64,000 bases of DNA from positions 1,170,501-1,234,500 of the forward strand of contig NZ_NERW01000001.1 in the NCBI RefSeq assembly GCF_003063505.1, read 5' to 3'. Made by a program: the position numbers and the translations under genes. This DNA comes from Limnohabitans sp. T6-20 (lineage in GTDB: Bacteria > Pseudomonadota > Gammaproteobacteria > Burkholderiales > Burkholderiaceae_C). Positions 29,167 through 38,091 of the stretch are shown one piece after another (the stretch's first letter is position 1; each line of letters starts with the position of its first letter). The notes beneath the pieces are model-generated. The model was not told where the DNA came from and did no database searches. It worked only from the letters and a program-made list of their open reading frames with translations.

Positions 29167-29361
29167 ATGCTGCGTTGGCTGATCGTTGTTTTGCTGGCCC
29201 TGATCATCTTCAGCGGCCTGCAGCCCTGGTTGCAAAAGCTGGGCTTTGGCCGATTGCCGGGGGATTTCCGGTTTCGGCTGTTCGGGCGCGAGTGGTTCAT
29301 TCCCATCACCAGCACCTTGCTGCTGAGCATGCTGGCTGCAGCCATCGCCCGGTGGCTGTGA
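29167..29361 (+). CDS. DUF2905 small membrane protein
   Basis: A 64-residue protein with two hydrophobic segments (about 4-18 and 45-62) around the conserved core GRLPGDFRF and FGREWFIPITS. This pattern is diagnostic of DUF2905. The function is unknown. It starts 25 bases after the methyltransferase gene, probably on the same transcript. Confidence 0.85.
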   Translation: MLRWLIVVLLALIIFSGLQPWLQKLGFGRLPGDFRFRLFGREWFIPITSTLLLSMLAAAIARWL

Positions 29362-29742
29362 GCCGTCCGTAGGCAACAAAAAGCATCAAAACTGCGAACG
29401 TGTTACAGTGCAGCACGCCAATGGCGACTTATGCCCATCTCGCTCTCCCAGAGCCGATAGCGCATCCCGGCAGAGGGATGCCAGTCTTGTCCTCCACTGT
29501 GCACATCGCCCGCCATGCTCTTAGACTGAGCTGGCACAGACGATTTTTTGCTTCCTTTTGACGCACCTCTGCACGGTGATGTTCTGTGGCAGACCCCAGG
29601 GTCTGCACATCGGGGGCGTTTTTTGGCACCAGGACATGCCAATACCCTAGCCGCTGTAATGCCCCAAGAGGCCAACAAAGCGGCAAGACCCCGTTAGTTA
29701 AAATACATGACCATTCATTACTGTTCACACCAACCCATCTCC
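29362..29742. other. Intergenic region with hairpins, no gene recognised
   Basis: About 380 bases with no convincing coding frame; a 91-codon minus-strand frame is proline/serine-rich and unlike any family I know. Stable hairpins include GCATCCC-GGCAGA-GGGATGC (29462-29481) and GCAGACCC-CA-GGGTCTGC (29589-29606). A T-rich stretch follows at about 29621. It could be a structured leader of the downstream small gene and infA, or a small RNA. I found no match to 6S RNA, tmRNA or a tRNA. Confidence 0.45.
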
Positions 29743-29958
29743 ATGGGAAAATTCCGAATTCAACCGTGCTCCAGGGCTTTGCCCAATGGCGCATTTGGCG
29801 CTCAAGTGTCCGTGGCCAGTGGCCGCGGCAGCGCCAGCACCGACCGCGTGATGCGCTTTGTGCCTGAATTTGCAACCCCTGCCGCCGCCAGCCAATACGC
29901 CCTCGATGAAGGCATGTTGTGGGTAGAGCGCCAGACCACCAAACCGATCCTGCTTTGA
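29743..29958 (+). CDS. Conserved small hypothetical protein
   Basis: A 71-residue soluble protein from ATG 29743 (MGKFRIQPCSRALPNG). It is rich in small and basic residues, with VSVASGRGSASTDRVMRF and a C-terminal ALDEGMLWVER. I recall similar short unnamed proteins in Burkholderiales but know of no function. It precedes infA by 14 bases, so the two are probably co-transcribed. An upstream ATG at 29707 is in frame but adds unlikely residues. Confidence 0.6.
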   Translation: MGKFRIQPCSRALPNGAFGAQVSVASGRGSASTDRVMRFVPEFATPAAASQYALDEGMLWVERQTTKPILL

Positions 29959-29972
29959 GAAAGACGTTTTAA

Positions 29973-30233
29973 ATGGCTAAAGAAGAACTGATTGAACTGA
30001 TGGGCGTGGTGAACGAAGTCTTGCCCGATACGCGTTTTCGCGTGACGCTGGACAACGGCCACCAATTGATCGCCTATTCCGCGGGCAAGATGCGCAAGAA
30101 CCACATCCGCATTCTGGCGGGTGACCGCGTGACGCTGGAACTGTCGCCTTATGACCTGAGCAAAGGCCGCATCAGCTTCCGTCACCTGGCTGGCCGTGCC
30201 CCCATGGCACCCCGCCGTCCGCCCGCTCGTTGA
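29973..30233 (+). CDS. infA: Translation initiation factor IF-1
   Basis: An 86-residue S1/OB-fold protein that binds the 30S A site during initiation. The core [28 protein letters not shown] start, [20 protein letters not shown] and [18 protein letters not shown] are unmistakable. It has a basic, proline-rich tail ([10 protein letters not shown]) beyond the usual 72 residues. It lies outside any ribosomal-protein operon, so it may be the second infA copy seen in Burkholderiales, sometimes linked to cold response; that role is inferred. Confidence 0.94.
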   Translation: MAKEELIELMGVVNEVLPDTRFRVTLDNGHQLIAYSAGKMRKNHIRILAGDRVTLELSPYDLSKGRISFRHLAGRAPMAPRRPPAR

Positions 30234-30316
30234 TCCTCACGTTGACCTGAGTCAACGCGCAAGGCTCTTGAATCGCAGAGCATTGTCCCCAAGTGGTTTT
30301 CAACACAGGGGAATTC

Positions 30317-30763
30317 ATGACCGTTTCAGCCGAAGCCTTGCACATTGTTTGTCCGCACTGCCACACCACCAACCGGGTGCGTGTGGCCGACATGCGCAAT
30401 GCCGCCGATTGCGGACAATGCCACCAAGCCTTGTTTGACGGACACCCGCTGGCGCTGGATGCAGCCAGCTTTGACAAGCACATTGGCCGCAGCCATGTGC
30501 CTGTGTTGGTGGATTTTTGGGCGCCCTGGTGCGGCCCCTGCCGCATGATGGCTCCGGCCTATGAGCAAGCTGCCAGCTTGCTGGAGCCCCAAGTGCGCGT
30601 GGCCAAACTCAACACCGAAGACGCGCAGGCCATCGCCGCCCGCTTCAACATCCGCAGCATCCCCACACTCGCCTTGTTTGTTGGCGGCAAGGAAGTCGCC
30701 CGTCAGGCCGGTGCTTTTCGCACGGCGCAAGACATCGCCGACTGGACCCGTTCGCACCTTTGA
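30317..30763 (+). CDS. trxC: Thioredoxin 2
   Basis: A 148-residue cytosolic disulfide reductase. An N-terminal zinc finger has two CxxC pairs (CPHC near residue 12, CGQC near 30), followed by a thioredoxin domain with active site WAPWCGPCRMM near residue 68 and the cis-proline loop SIPTLALF. TrxC is typically induced by oxidative stress. ATG 30317 gives the family N-terminus. The gene is followed by an opposed pair of palindromic repeats. Confidence 0.94.
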   Translation: MTVSAEALHIVCPHCHTTNRVRVADMRNAADCGQCHQALFDGHPLALDAASFDKHIGRSHVPVLVDFWAPWCGPCRMMAPAYEQAASLLEPQVRVAKLNTEDAQAIAARFNIRSIPTLALFVGGKEVARQAGAFRTAQDIADWTRSHL

Positions 30764-30809
30764 GGCTGTCAAGCCGGTCGGAGTCTGCGGCAATGGAGGC
30801 TTTGGTTTT

Positions 30810-30883
30810 GTGGGAGGCTGCCCCTGCAGCCGAAGGCCTGCACAGCCACAACACACATTCGCGAGCAGGGGCTCGCTCCCACA
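30810..30883. repeat. REP-like palindrome pair, locus 1
   Basis: Two copies of the dispersed element in opposite orientation lie between convergent trxC and cca. Copy one is at 30810-30836 (stem GGCTGC/GCAGCC, tail CGAAGG instead of CGAATG). Copy two is at 30856-30883 on the other strand (stem GCGAG/CTCGC). Confidence 0.88.
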
Positions 30884-30892
30884 AAGGCCGAA

Positions 30893-32146
30893 TTACAGCG
30901 CGGCCTCCGCAATGGCCTGGATGCGGGCTTGGGTGATCTGTGCGCCAATTTGTGGGCCTTGGAGGCCCTGAGCCGCCGCTGCCTGCGCGATGGGCGCGGT
31001 CTCGACCGACAAGGCGGCTTGTTGCGCTTGGAGCAAACGCCCGGCCTGCGGGTAAGCCGCCTCATCAAACCCCAATCGTCCCCGCGCATCGCACTCGCAC
31101 GCTTGCAGCACCCGCGCAAAGCGCTCGGGCTGGCGGATCGCATCGCAGCGTTCCAGCAAGCGCATCAGGGCTTCGGCGTTCAGCTCGGCACTGCGGTGGA
31201 TGTTGCCGTGCTCACGCGCCACCACTTCGGCCAGTTCCTTGCAGTCGGTCGGCACGCGCAAGCGTTCGCACACCTTTTGCAAGAGCTTGACGCTGCGGCC
31301 TTCGTGCCCGATGTGACGAGGTAGCACATCGGCCGGTGTGTTGCCTTTGCCCAGGTCGTGGAACAAACAAGCCACGCGCACCGAAAGCGGCGTGTTCAGC
31401 CGGGCGGCCATGTCCGTCACCAGCATCATGTGCACGCCCGTGTCCACCTCGGGGTGGTATTCGGCGCGTTGGGGCACGCCCCACAGGCGGTCCAGCTCGG
31501 GCAGCAGCACGCGCAGGGCACCGCATTCGCGCAGCACCCCGAACATGCGCGAGGGCCGCTCGCTCATGAGGCCTTTGGCCAGTTCCTGCCAGACGCGCTC
31601 GGGCACCAGGTGGTCCACTTCGCCGTCTTCCACCATCTGGCGCATCAGCGCCATGGTTTCATGGGCCACGCTGAAGTCGGCAAAGCGTGCCGCAAAACGC
31701 GCCACGCGCAGGATGCGCACCGGGTCTTCGGCAAAGGCCTCGGTCACATGACGCAGCACCTTGTTCTTCAGATCAGCCTGGCCGCCATAAGGGTCCACGA
31801 TCTGGCCTGCCCATGCGCCGGGCGCGGCATGGGCCAGCGCCTCGGGCACGGCCATGGCGTTCACCGTGAGGTCACGCCGGGCCAGGTCTTCTTCAAGCGT
31901 GACGCTGGGGTCGGCCTGCACCGCAAAACCTTTGTAGCCCCGGGCGGTTTTGCGCTCGGTGCGGGCCAGCGCATATTCCTCGCGGGTCTGCGGGTGCAAA
32001 AACACCGGAAAGTCCTTGCCCACGGGCACATAGCCCTGCGCGGTCATGGCCTCGGGCGTGCTGCCCACCACCACCCAGTCGCGGTCGTTGACGCTTTGGC
32101 CCATCAGGGCATCGCGCACCGCACCGCCGACGACAAAGACTTTCAT
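30893..32146 (-). CDS. cca: Multifunctional CCA tRNA nucleotidyltransferase
   Basis: A 417-residue enzyme that builds or repairs the 3'-CCA of tRNAs. The class II nucleotidyltransferase head has [11 protein letters not shown] (residue 6), the metal-binding DRDWVVVG, the basic [10 protein letters not shown] and the [12 protein letters not shown] neck. A C-terminal HD domain ([14 protein letters not shown] near residue 253) supplies the phosphatase/phosphodiesterase activity of the gammaproteobacteria-type enzyme. The length and domain order are complete. Confidence 0.95.
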   Translation of the reverse strand: MKVFVVGGAVRDALMGQSVNDRDWVVVGSTPEAMTAQGYVPVGKDFPVFLHPQTREEYALARTERKTARGYKGFAVQADPSVTLEEDLARRDLTVNAMAVPEALAHAAPGAWAGQIVDPYGGQADLKNKVLRHVTEAFAEDPVRILRVARFAARFADFSVAHETMALMRQMVEDGEVDHLVPERVWQELAKGLMSERPSRMFGVLRECGALRVLLPELDRLWGVPQRAEYHPEVDTGVHMMLVTDMAARLNTPLSVRVACLFHDLGKGNTPADVLPRHIGHEGRSVKLLQKVCERLRVPTDCKELAEVVAREHGNIHRSAELNAEALMRLLERCDAIRQPERFARVLQACECDARGRLGFDEAAYPQAGRLLQAQQAALSVETAPIAQAAAAQGLQGPQIGAQITQARIQAIAEAAL

Positions 32147-32160
32147 CGCAGTCGCTTGGC

Positions 32161-32844
32161 TCAGCGAGCCACCCGGAAGGGCTCTTCAAAGTCGATGAAG
32201 TCCTGCTCGGCCAGCGCGTCATCGATCCAAGCTTTCACGCCGGGCAGGGCGCACACGCGTTCCATGTAGGCGGCCACATCGGCAGGCACGGGCAGGGCGT
32301 AGGTTTTCAGGCGCATCACCACCGGTGCAAAGTAGGCGTCGGCCACGCTGAAGTCGCCAAACAGCAGGGGGCCGCCGTGTTCCTTGAGCAGGCCGCTCCA
32401 CAGGCTGCAGATGCGCTCCAGGTCGGCGCGCACGGCAGGCTTGTCGCGCAGGGCCAAAGCACCGATCTCGGGCAGATGCGCTTCGATGTTCATCGGGCAA
32501 GCGCTGCGCAGGCCTGTGAAGCCGCTGTGCATTTCGGCGCAGATGCTGCGTGCGCGGGCTCGGGCGGCGCGGTCTTGCGGCCAGAGCTGCTTGTCGGGGA
32601 ATTGCTCGGCCACATATTCAGCGATGGCCAGCGTGTCCCACACCGCCAGGCCGTCATGCAACAGCACAGGCACTTTGCCCACGGGGTTCACGGCCTTGAG
32701 GCTGGCCTTGAATTGCGAGTTGGGCGCGAAGCTGTCAAAGCGGACATAGATCTCTTCAAAGGCGATGCCGGCTTGGCGCAGCAGCACCCAGGGGCGCATG
32801 GACCAGGACGAGTAATTTTTGTTGGCGATGTAGAGCTGGATCAT
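32161..32844 (-). CDS. Glutathione S-transferase family protein
   Basis: A 227-residue cytosolic protein. The N-terminal thioredoxin-like domain starts [19 protein letters not shown], the likely catalytic Ser sits in NYSSWS, and the GSH-binding cis-proline is in GKVPVL (near 57). An all-helical C-terminal domain contains [14 protein letters not shown]. It resembles the YfcF/maleylacetoacetate isomerase-like group; the substrate is unknown. It lies 14 bases before cca in the same direction. Confidence 0.9.
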   Translation of the reverse strand: MIQLYIANKNYSSWSMRPWVLLRQAGIAFEEIYVRFDSFAPNSQFKASLKAVNPVGKVPVLLHDGLAVWDTLAIAEYVAEQFPDKQLWPQDRAARARARSICAEMHSGFTGLRSACPMNIEAHLPEIGALALRDKPAVRADLERICSLWSGLLKEHGGPLLFGDFSVADAYFAPVVMRLKTYALPVPADVAAYMERVCALPGVKAWIDDALAEQDFIDFEEPFRVAR

Positions 32845-32906
32845 TGTTTTCTCCCGTTGAGAAAAGAGATGTTAACGGGGATCGGTGCAGGGCTGCCCGC
32901 AGTCTT

Positions 32907-32981
32907 GTGGGGGCGAGCCCCTGCTCGTGAATGTGTGCAAGCGCCATGGCCTGCATTCGGCCGCAGGGGCGGCCTCCCACA
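32907..32981. repeat. REP-like palindrome pair, locus 2
   Basis: Opposed copies lie upstream of the GST gene. The plus-oriented copy is 32907-32933 (two changes: GGGGGCG head and CTCGTGAATG tail). The minus-oriented copy is 32954-32981 with stem GGCCGC/GCGGCC. Confidence 0.87.
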
Positions 32982-33050
32982 AGAGGGGACGGCCCCTTTC
33001 AGGCCGCATGCAAAACAAGAGACGACTACCCTGCTCAGGTGCAGGTCAAG

Positions 33051-34013
33051 TCAGCGTCCGGCGCGAGCGCGCCAGCCGTTCAGGCGACTGCGCGGGCCGC
33101 GGTGGCCCAGATAGGTGGGTGCCACGCCAGCGGCCGATGCGGCACTGATGCCCAATGCGGCCAGGCCGGGGTGTTGACCCGTGGCGATGTTGTCCACCTT
33201 CATGGACGCCAGGTTGTCCCGGCTCATCAGCGGCTCGCCGGGAGCCATTTCCATCGCGAGCGCCTGCAACCAACCCACCCAGTGGGGCAGGGGGATGATC
33301 GGGCGGCCCCGGCCGTGGTTCACGCCTGCCCACTGGCCAGCGCGCTGCACCAGCTCGCCCAGGGTCATGACGTCTGGCCCGCACAGCTCATACGTCTGAC
33401 CGATGGTGTCCGGCTTTTGCAGGCAAGCCACCACGGCGTGGGCCACGTCGGCCACCCACACCGGCGCAAAGCGTGTGCCGCTGCCCGCCAAGGGCATGAA
33501 GGGCGCGATGGCCTGCAGGTCGGCAAACAGGTTGAGGAATTTGTCTTCAGCACCAAAGATCACGCTGGGGCGCAGCATCGTGAGTTGCAGGCCAGCGCCT
33601 TGCAGCACCGTTTCGCCGCGTGCCTTGCTGCGTTGGTACATCGAGGAGCCTTGCGCATCGGCACCCAGCGCACTCACATGCACCAGCCGCTGCACACCCG
33701 CTTTTTTCATGGCGCTGGCGATTTTGCCGGGCAAGTCCACATGCACGTTCTCAAAGCGGTCTTCGTCGCCGTGCAGCACCGCCACCAGATTCACCACCGC
33801 ATCGTGGCCGGGCATCAGGCGGGCCAGATCGGCTTCGCTGTGCACCGAGGCTTCAAGCACCGTCAGGCCTGGCAGGCTTTGCACGCTGGCCGCGTTGACG
33901 GCCCGGCGCGTGGGCACCGTGGTCTGCCAGCCCAGACGGGCCAGCTGCTCGCACACATGGCGGCCGACAAAGCCAGTGCCGCCCAGCACCAAAACGCGAG
34001 GTGTGGTGCTCAT
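33051..34013 (-). CDS. NDUFA9-like NAD(P)-binding epimerase family protein
   Basis: A 320-residue atypical short-chain dehydrogenase. The Rossmann start VLVLGGTGFVGRHVCEQLARLG is at residue 7. Later come VNLVAVLHGDEDRFENVHVDL, VHVSALGADAQGSSMYQRSKARGE and LRPSVIFGAEDKFLN, matching the complex-I NDUFA9-like group. The catalytic Tyr-Lys pair is replaced by the YQRSKARGE version common in this group. It may bind NADPH structurally. It abuts the peptidase gene upstream, separated by no bases. Confidence 0.85.
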   Translation of the reverse strand: MSTTPRVLVLGGTGFVGRHVCEQLARLGWQTTVPTRRAVNAASVQSLPGLTVLEASVHSEADLARLMPGHDAVVNLVAVLHGDEDRFENVHVDLPGKIASAMKKAGVQRLVHVSALGADAQGSSMYQRSKARGETVLQGAGLQLTMLRPSVIFGAEDKFLNLFADLQAIAPFMPLAGSGTRFAPVWVADVAHAVVACLQKPDTIGQTYELCGPDVMTLGELVQRAGQWAGVNHGRGRPIIPLPHWVGWLQALAMEMAPGEPLMSRDNLASMKVDNIATGQHPGLAALGISAASAAGVAPTYLGHRGPRSRLNGWRARAGR

Positions 34014-35099
34014 TCAGCTGTTCAGGCCGGTGACCGCTTGGTGCATCGACTCCATGGCCTGGTCCACGATTTGGGTGCGCCATTCGTTGGTGTCGACATA
34101 AAAGGCGTCCATTAGGTTCTGCTTGATTTGCTGGCGCAGGGCCTCTGGTGCCTCGGGATGCAGGTGCAGCCAATGGTCACCGCGCAGTGCGTACATGACC
34201 TTGTCTTGGGTTTGCGTGCCGTATTCCATGGCAATGCCGGTGTATTCGGCTTGTGGGCATTCCTGATAGGCCGACATCCACATGAGGCCCGTGAGCATGG
34301 GGGAGGTGGATGAGCCGTCGTAAATCGAGGTGACGCCTTGGCCCCACCAGGCCTTGGCCCGGGTGTAGGCGGCCGCGTCGTCAGCACAGGCAAAAATGCG
34401 CTCACCGAGACCACTGGGGCCCAAGCCTGTGTGCAGGTCGATCCAGGCCAGTTTTTGGCACCGTTGGCCGTACTTTTGCAGCACCTTGCGCAGCGTCAGG
34501 TTGCTCCAGGTCGGCGCTTGACCACCAAAGAAAAGGCCGTCGGGGAATTCGTGCTGGCCTTTGGAGATGGCGGCCTGAAAGGCTTTCATGCCACGCTCGG
34601 CGATGTACTGGGTGGTCGCGGCCGCGTTGGCGGCATCCGGGGGCCAGACCTCGGGCAACAAGATGGGTTGGATCTCTTTGTAGGCGGCGTTCTCGGGCAG
34701 GGGCTTGGAGAAGTCCTGAAAGTTGCGGTTGATGTCCACGTTTTCGTGGGTCACGCGCCGCACATGCGAGAACCCATGCGGGTTGAGCGCATGGATGTAA
34801 AGCACCGCCACGCCTTGGGCCTTGGCCGCTGCGCGCCAGGCGGCGTTTTGCAGCGCATGGACCTGCACGCCCGAGCCGCAGTAGCCTTCCACCCCGTGGC
34901 AGGCGCTGCTGATGACCAGCAGGCGCTGGGCATCGGGGGCACCATCGAAGACCACGTCCATGGCGAGTTCTTCACCGTCTCGGCCTTTGAGCGGGTGAAT
35001 GTTCGAGTCAACCGTCAGACCTGCTGCCTGTGCAGCACTCAGGAATTTTTGACGGGCTTGCGCGTAGCTTTTTGAAAAGCCGTTTTGGATGTCGGACAT
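34014..35099 (-). CDS. M14 family metallopeptidase (DUF2817)
   Basis: A 361-residue zinc carboxypeptidase-like protein. Motifs include VISSACHGVEGYCGSGVQ (His and Glu of the zinc site, about residue 67), LYIHALNPHGFSHVRRVTHENVDINRNF and WIDLHTGLGPSGLGERIFAC. A late Glu in GIAMEYGTQ is a plausible catalytic base. There is no signal peptide, so it is probably cytosolic. ATG 35099 is preferred because AGGA is spaced six bases away; ATG 35105 lies too close to it. It follows the M20 gene by 18 bases. Confidence 0.85.
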   Translation of the reverse strand: MSDIQNGFSKSYAQARQKFLSAAQAAGLTVDSNIHPLKGRDGEELAMDVVFDGAPDAQRLLVISSACHGVEGYCGSGVQVHALQNAAWRAAAKAQGVAVLYIHALNPHGFSHVRRVTHENVDINRNFQDFSKPLPENAAYKEIQPILLPEVWPPDAANAAATTQYIAERGMKAFQAAISKGQHEFPDGLFFGGQAPTWSNLTLRKVLQKYGQRCQKLAWIDLHTGLGPSGLGERIFACADDAAAYTRAKAWWGQGVTSIYDGSSTSPMLTGLMWMSAYQECPQAEYTGIAMEYGTQTQDKVMYALRGDHWLHLHPEAPEALRQQIKQNLMDAFYVDTNEWRTQIVDQAMESMHQAVTGLNS

Positions 35100-35117
35100 G
35101 GGCATTCCTGAAAAGGA

Positions 35118-36329
35118 TTATTTGGCTTGCGTGGGGTTGGCCAGCCACTGTGTGGCGAGTTCCACCCAATAAGTGCCGCCCAGCGGGATCAGGTCGTCGT
35201 TGAAGTCGTAGCTCGGGTTGTGCAAGGTGCAGGGCCCGCCGCCGTGGCCCATTTCGCGGTGCGCGCCGTCGCCATTGCTGATGAACACATAGGCACCAGG
35301 CTTGGCTTGCAGCATGTACGAAAAGTCTTCGGCGCCCATGGTGGGCTCCTGTTCAACGACATGCTCTGCGCCCACGATGCCCGACATGACCTGGCGTGCA
35401 AAGTCGGCTTCGGCTGGGCTGTTGATCGTGGGCGGGTAGTTGCGGTCGAACTCGAATTCGCACTTCGCCTCAAAGGCGGCGCAGATCGATTCGGCCACCT
35501 GCTTCATGCGGGTCTCGATCAGGTCGAGCACTTCGATGCTGAAGGTGCGCACTGTGCCCTGCAGTTCACAGAAGTCGGGCACCACGTTGGTGGCTTCGCC
35601 CGCGTGGATCATGGTGACCGAGATCACGCCCGCGTCCACCGGCTTCTTGTTGCGGGTGATGATGGTCTGAAAGCCTTGCACCATTTGGCAGGCGATTGGC
35701 ACCGGGTCGATGCCGTTGTGTGGCAGCGCGGCATGGCTGCCTTTGCCGCGGATGGTGATCTTGAACTCGTTGCTGGACGCCATCACCGGGCCTGCGCTCA
35801 CGGCAAAAGTGCCCACGGGTGCGCCGGGCCAGTTGTGCATGCCGAACACGGCTTGCATGGGAAACTTGTCGAACAGGCCGTCCTTGATCATCTCTCGGGC
35901 ACCGCCACCGCCTTCTTCGGCAGGTTGGAAGATCAAATACACCGTGCCGTCAAAGTCGCGGTGCTTGGCAAAGTGTTTGGCAGCCGCCAGCAGCATGGCC
36001 GTGTGACCGTCGTGGCCGCAGGCGTGCATCTTGCCTTGGTGTTTGCTGGCGTGGGCGAAGGTGTTGAACTCCTGCATGGGCAGCGCGTCGATGTCGGCGC
36101 GCAAGCCAATACCTCGCCCGCAAGCGCCGCCATCGCGCCCGTGCACGATGCCGACCACGCCTGTGGTGCCCATGCCGCGGTGGATGGGGATGCCCCAGTC
36201 GGTCAGCAGCTTGGCCACCACATCTGCGGTGCGCACTTCCTGAAAGCACAGCTCAGGGTGTGCATGAATATCTTTGCGAATGGCCGCAATGCTGGCCGCG
36301 TCGGTGAGGATGGAGTCGATGATTTTCAT
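35118..36329 (-). CDS. M20 family amidohydrolase
   Basis: A 403-residue cytosolic metal-dependent hydrolase of the hippurate/IAA-amino-acid hydrolase group. Metal-site motifs are HACGHDGHTAML (near residue 103), PAEEGGGGAREMI (about 138) and GMHNWPG. A dimerisation domain with GKGSHAALPHNGIDPV follows, and GAEDFSYMLQ lies near the end. It removes acyl groups from amino acids or N-acyl peptides; the exact substrate is not predictable. It lies directly upstream of the M14 gene, a likely two-step peptide or amide degradation pair. Confidence 0.9.
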   Translation of the reverse strand: MKIIDSILTDAASIAAIRKDIHAHPELCFQEVRTADVVAKLLTDWGIPIHRGMGTTGVVGIVHGRDGGACGRGIGLRADIDALPMQEFNTFAHASKHQGKMHACGHDGHTAMLLAAAKHFAKHRDFDGTVYLIFQPAEEGGGGAREMIKDGLFDKFPMQAVFGMHNWPGAPVGTFAVSAGPVMASSNEFKITIRGKGSHAALPHNGIDPVPIACQMVQGFQTIITRNKKPVDAGVISVTMIHAGEATNVVPDFCELQGTVRTFSIEVLDLIETRMKQVAESICAAFEAKCEFEFDRNYPPTINSPAEADFARQVMSGIVGAEHVVEQEPTMGAEDFSYMLQAKPGAYVFISNGDGAHREMGHGGGPCTLHNPSYDFNDDLIPLGGTYWVELATQWLANPTQAK

Positions 36330-36438
36330 GAATACAGTCTAGCGGGACTTGGTGATGTTTGCCAAGCCAACACCCCAAATGACCCGACTGTCACCTGGGT
36401 GCCCGGGGCAGAGTGCAAAATCGTGCACACATCCCATC

Positions 36439-36870
36439 ATGACTTGTATGCATCCTTCATCCATTCAACGGCCTTGGCGCACTGTGGTCAGCGCCCTTGG
36501 GGCCTTCCTTTGGGCTGGCGTGGTGGCCGCCGAGCCCCAACTCACATGCCAAGTGACCTATGCCGGAAGCACCCACACCGTGCTGGCCCGCCCGGTGGCC
36601 GACCCCTATTCAGTGCCGTCTGTGGACATTGGTGGGCGTTTTTTGTTCAAAGCCGTCATGGTGGGCGATGCGGCCAGCGTGAGCCGCGTCTTGCTGTACG
36701 CCTACCAGGACGCCACACCCCATCCGGTGTTGATCCATCAGGCCAAATATTTGCCACCTTACCCCCGCGTTTCGCAGCCCTGGCCCATCACGGGTCAGCA
36801 GTATTTGTACGCAGGGCCTTTGGAGCGGGAGTTGATTTACAGCTGCACGCTGGAGGGGCTGGCACCATGA
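36439..36870 (+). CDS. Exported hypothetical protein
   Basis: About 143 residues with a hydrophobic leader (LGAFLWAGVVAAEP). The mature part begins PQLTCQVTYAGSTHTVLARPV and contains two cysteines, near each end of the domain, that could form a disulfide. I do not recognise the family. Its stop overlaps the start of the CapA-like gene by four bases (ATGA), so the two are probably translated together and act in the envelope. The start may be ATG 36439 or 36448. Confidence 0.7.
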   Translation: MTCMHPSSIQRPWRTVVSALGAFLWAGVVAAEPQLTCQVTYAGSTHTVLARPVADPYSVPSVDIGGRFLFKAVMVGDAASVSRVLLYAYQDATPHPVLIHQAKYLPPYPRVSQPWPITGQQYLYAGPLERELIYSCTLEGLAP

Positions 36871-37868
36871 AAAAGTTCTTGCTGGTTTGGGCTGTGGTGG
36901 GCTGGGGGGCGCTGGCGTGGGCCCAAGAGGCAAGCGCCGCTGACAAGTCCGTCACCTTGGTGTTTGCCGGTGACACGGTGCTCGATGACGCCCCAGGTGC
37001 CTTGATTGCGCGTGGCGGTGACCCTTTTGCAGACTTTGCCGCAGTGTTGGCGGGTGCCGACATTCGCATCGCCAATCTGGAATGTGTGGTGGCCACCACG
37101 GGAAGCGCTGGCGACAAAAACTTCACCTTCCGGGCGCATCCGCGCGTGTTGCCCGTGGTCAAGAGGCATTTTGATGCGGTGGCCTTGGCCAACAACCATT
37201 CGGGTGACTTTGGTCGCGAGGCCTTTGCCGAAATGCTCGGTTTGCTCCAGAACGCGGGTTTGGGCAAGCTGGGCGGCGGCCGCAATTTGTCGGACGCCCA
37301 TGAACCTTGGGTGGTGGAGCGCAACGGGCTGCGGATCGCGTTCTTGAGCTACAACGAATTCATGCCCCGCAGTTTTGAAGCCGACCACGATGCCCCCGGG
37401 GTGGCCTGGAGCGAGGATGAACAGGTGGTGGACGACATCCGCCGTGCCCGTCAGGTGCACCGCGCCGATCTGGTGATTCCCATCATGCATTGGGGCTGGG
37501 AGAACGAGTTGGTGGCCAACGCCCGCCAACGCCAACTGGCCCGCCTGATGGTGGCCGCCGGGGCCGATGCCGTGATCGGTGGGCACCCCCATGTGACGCA
37601 AGACATCGAACACATCCAGGGCAAGCCCGTCATTTACAGCGTGGGCAACTTCGTGATGAAGGAAACCGACAACGCCAACCAGCGCCGTGGCTGGGTTTTA
37701 CGCTTGGAGCTGGATAAGCACGGCGTGCGCCTGCTTGACACCCGGGTGGCCCAAATCCGCATGGACGGCGTGCCCGAGCGCGACGACCGTGCGGCCAGCC
37801 CTTGCTGGCAACGCGGCGATGCGGCGGTGGGCCAGTGCGTGGCGGGGCGGCGCGTGAAGTCTCGCTGA
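36867..37868 (+). CDS. CapA family exported metallophosphatase-like protein
   Basis: A 333-residue precursor with a signal peptide (MKKFLLVWAVVGWGALAWA). The PGA_cap/CapA domain shows metal-site motifs LVFAGDTVLDD (about 32), IANLECVV, ALANNHSGDFG, IPIMHWGWENE and VIGGHPHVTQ. CapA proteins act in poly-gamma-glutamate export, but no capB/capC genes are nearby, so the name reflects fold only. It is coupled to the small exported protein upstream and ends near a repeat pair. Confidence 0.85.
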   Translation: MKKFLLVWAVVGWGALAWAQEASAADKSVTLVFAGDTVLDDAPGALIARGGDPFADFAAVLAGADIRIANLECVVATTGSAGDKNFTFRAHPRVLPVVKRHFDAVALANNHSGDFGREAFAEMLGLLQNAGLGKLGGGRNLSDAHEPWVVERNGLRIAFLSYNEFMPRSFEADHDAPGVAWSEDEQVVDDIRRARQVHRADLVIPIMHWGWENELVANARQRQLARLMVAAGADAVIGGHPHVTQDIEHIQGKPVIYSVGNFVMKETDNANQRRGWVLRLELDKHGVRLLDTRVAQIRMDGVPERDDRAASPCWQRGDAAVGQCVAGRRVKSR

Positions 37869-37911
37869 CAGCGAGTCGCGGTGCCTTAGGTTGCTGCTGT
37901 GGCGGTGCAAG

Positions 37912-38021
37912 CATTCGGCTGCAGGGGCAGCCTCCCACAAAACCCCAAAGCTCAAAGCTCATGCCCATTCATGTGCCGCTGACTTGCCCTCCCTGTGGGA
38001 GCGAGCCCCTGCTCGCGAATG
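37912..38021. repeat. REP-like palindrome pair, locus 3
   Basis: A minus-oriented copy lies at 37912-37939 (stem GGCTGC/GCAGCC) and a plus-oriented copy at 37995-38021 (stem GCGAG/CTCGC). Here the two tails point outward, the reverse of loci 1 and 2. Confidence 0.88.
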
Positions 38022-38091
38022 TTGGCGAGGCCTACGGCGCATGCTGGGCTGCGCGACAATCGGCTTCTGACATGTTGACCGCCATCGCCCC

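Noticed and set aside
29396..29610. 6S RNA candidate (a CAGAGCCGATA stretch resembles part of 6S)
   Set aside because: Only about ten bases match. No closing stem or central bubble could be drawn.
29403..29678. 91-codon minus-strand frame before infA
   Set aside because: It has no ribosome-binding site and no recognisable family, and composition is Pro/Ser/Lys-biased. Treated as non-coding.
35127..36366. Upstream half of a 913-codon plus-strand frame ending in the CapA-like gene
   Set aside because: The first part is antisense to the M20 gene. Only the final part from ATG 36867, with a signal peptide, is real.
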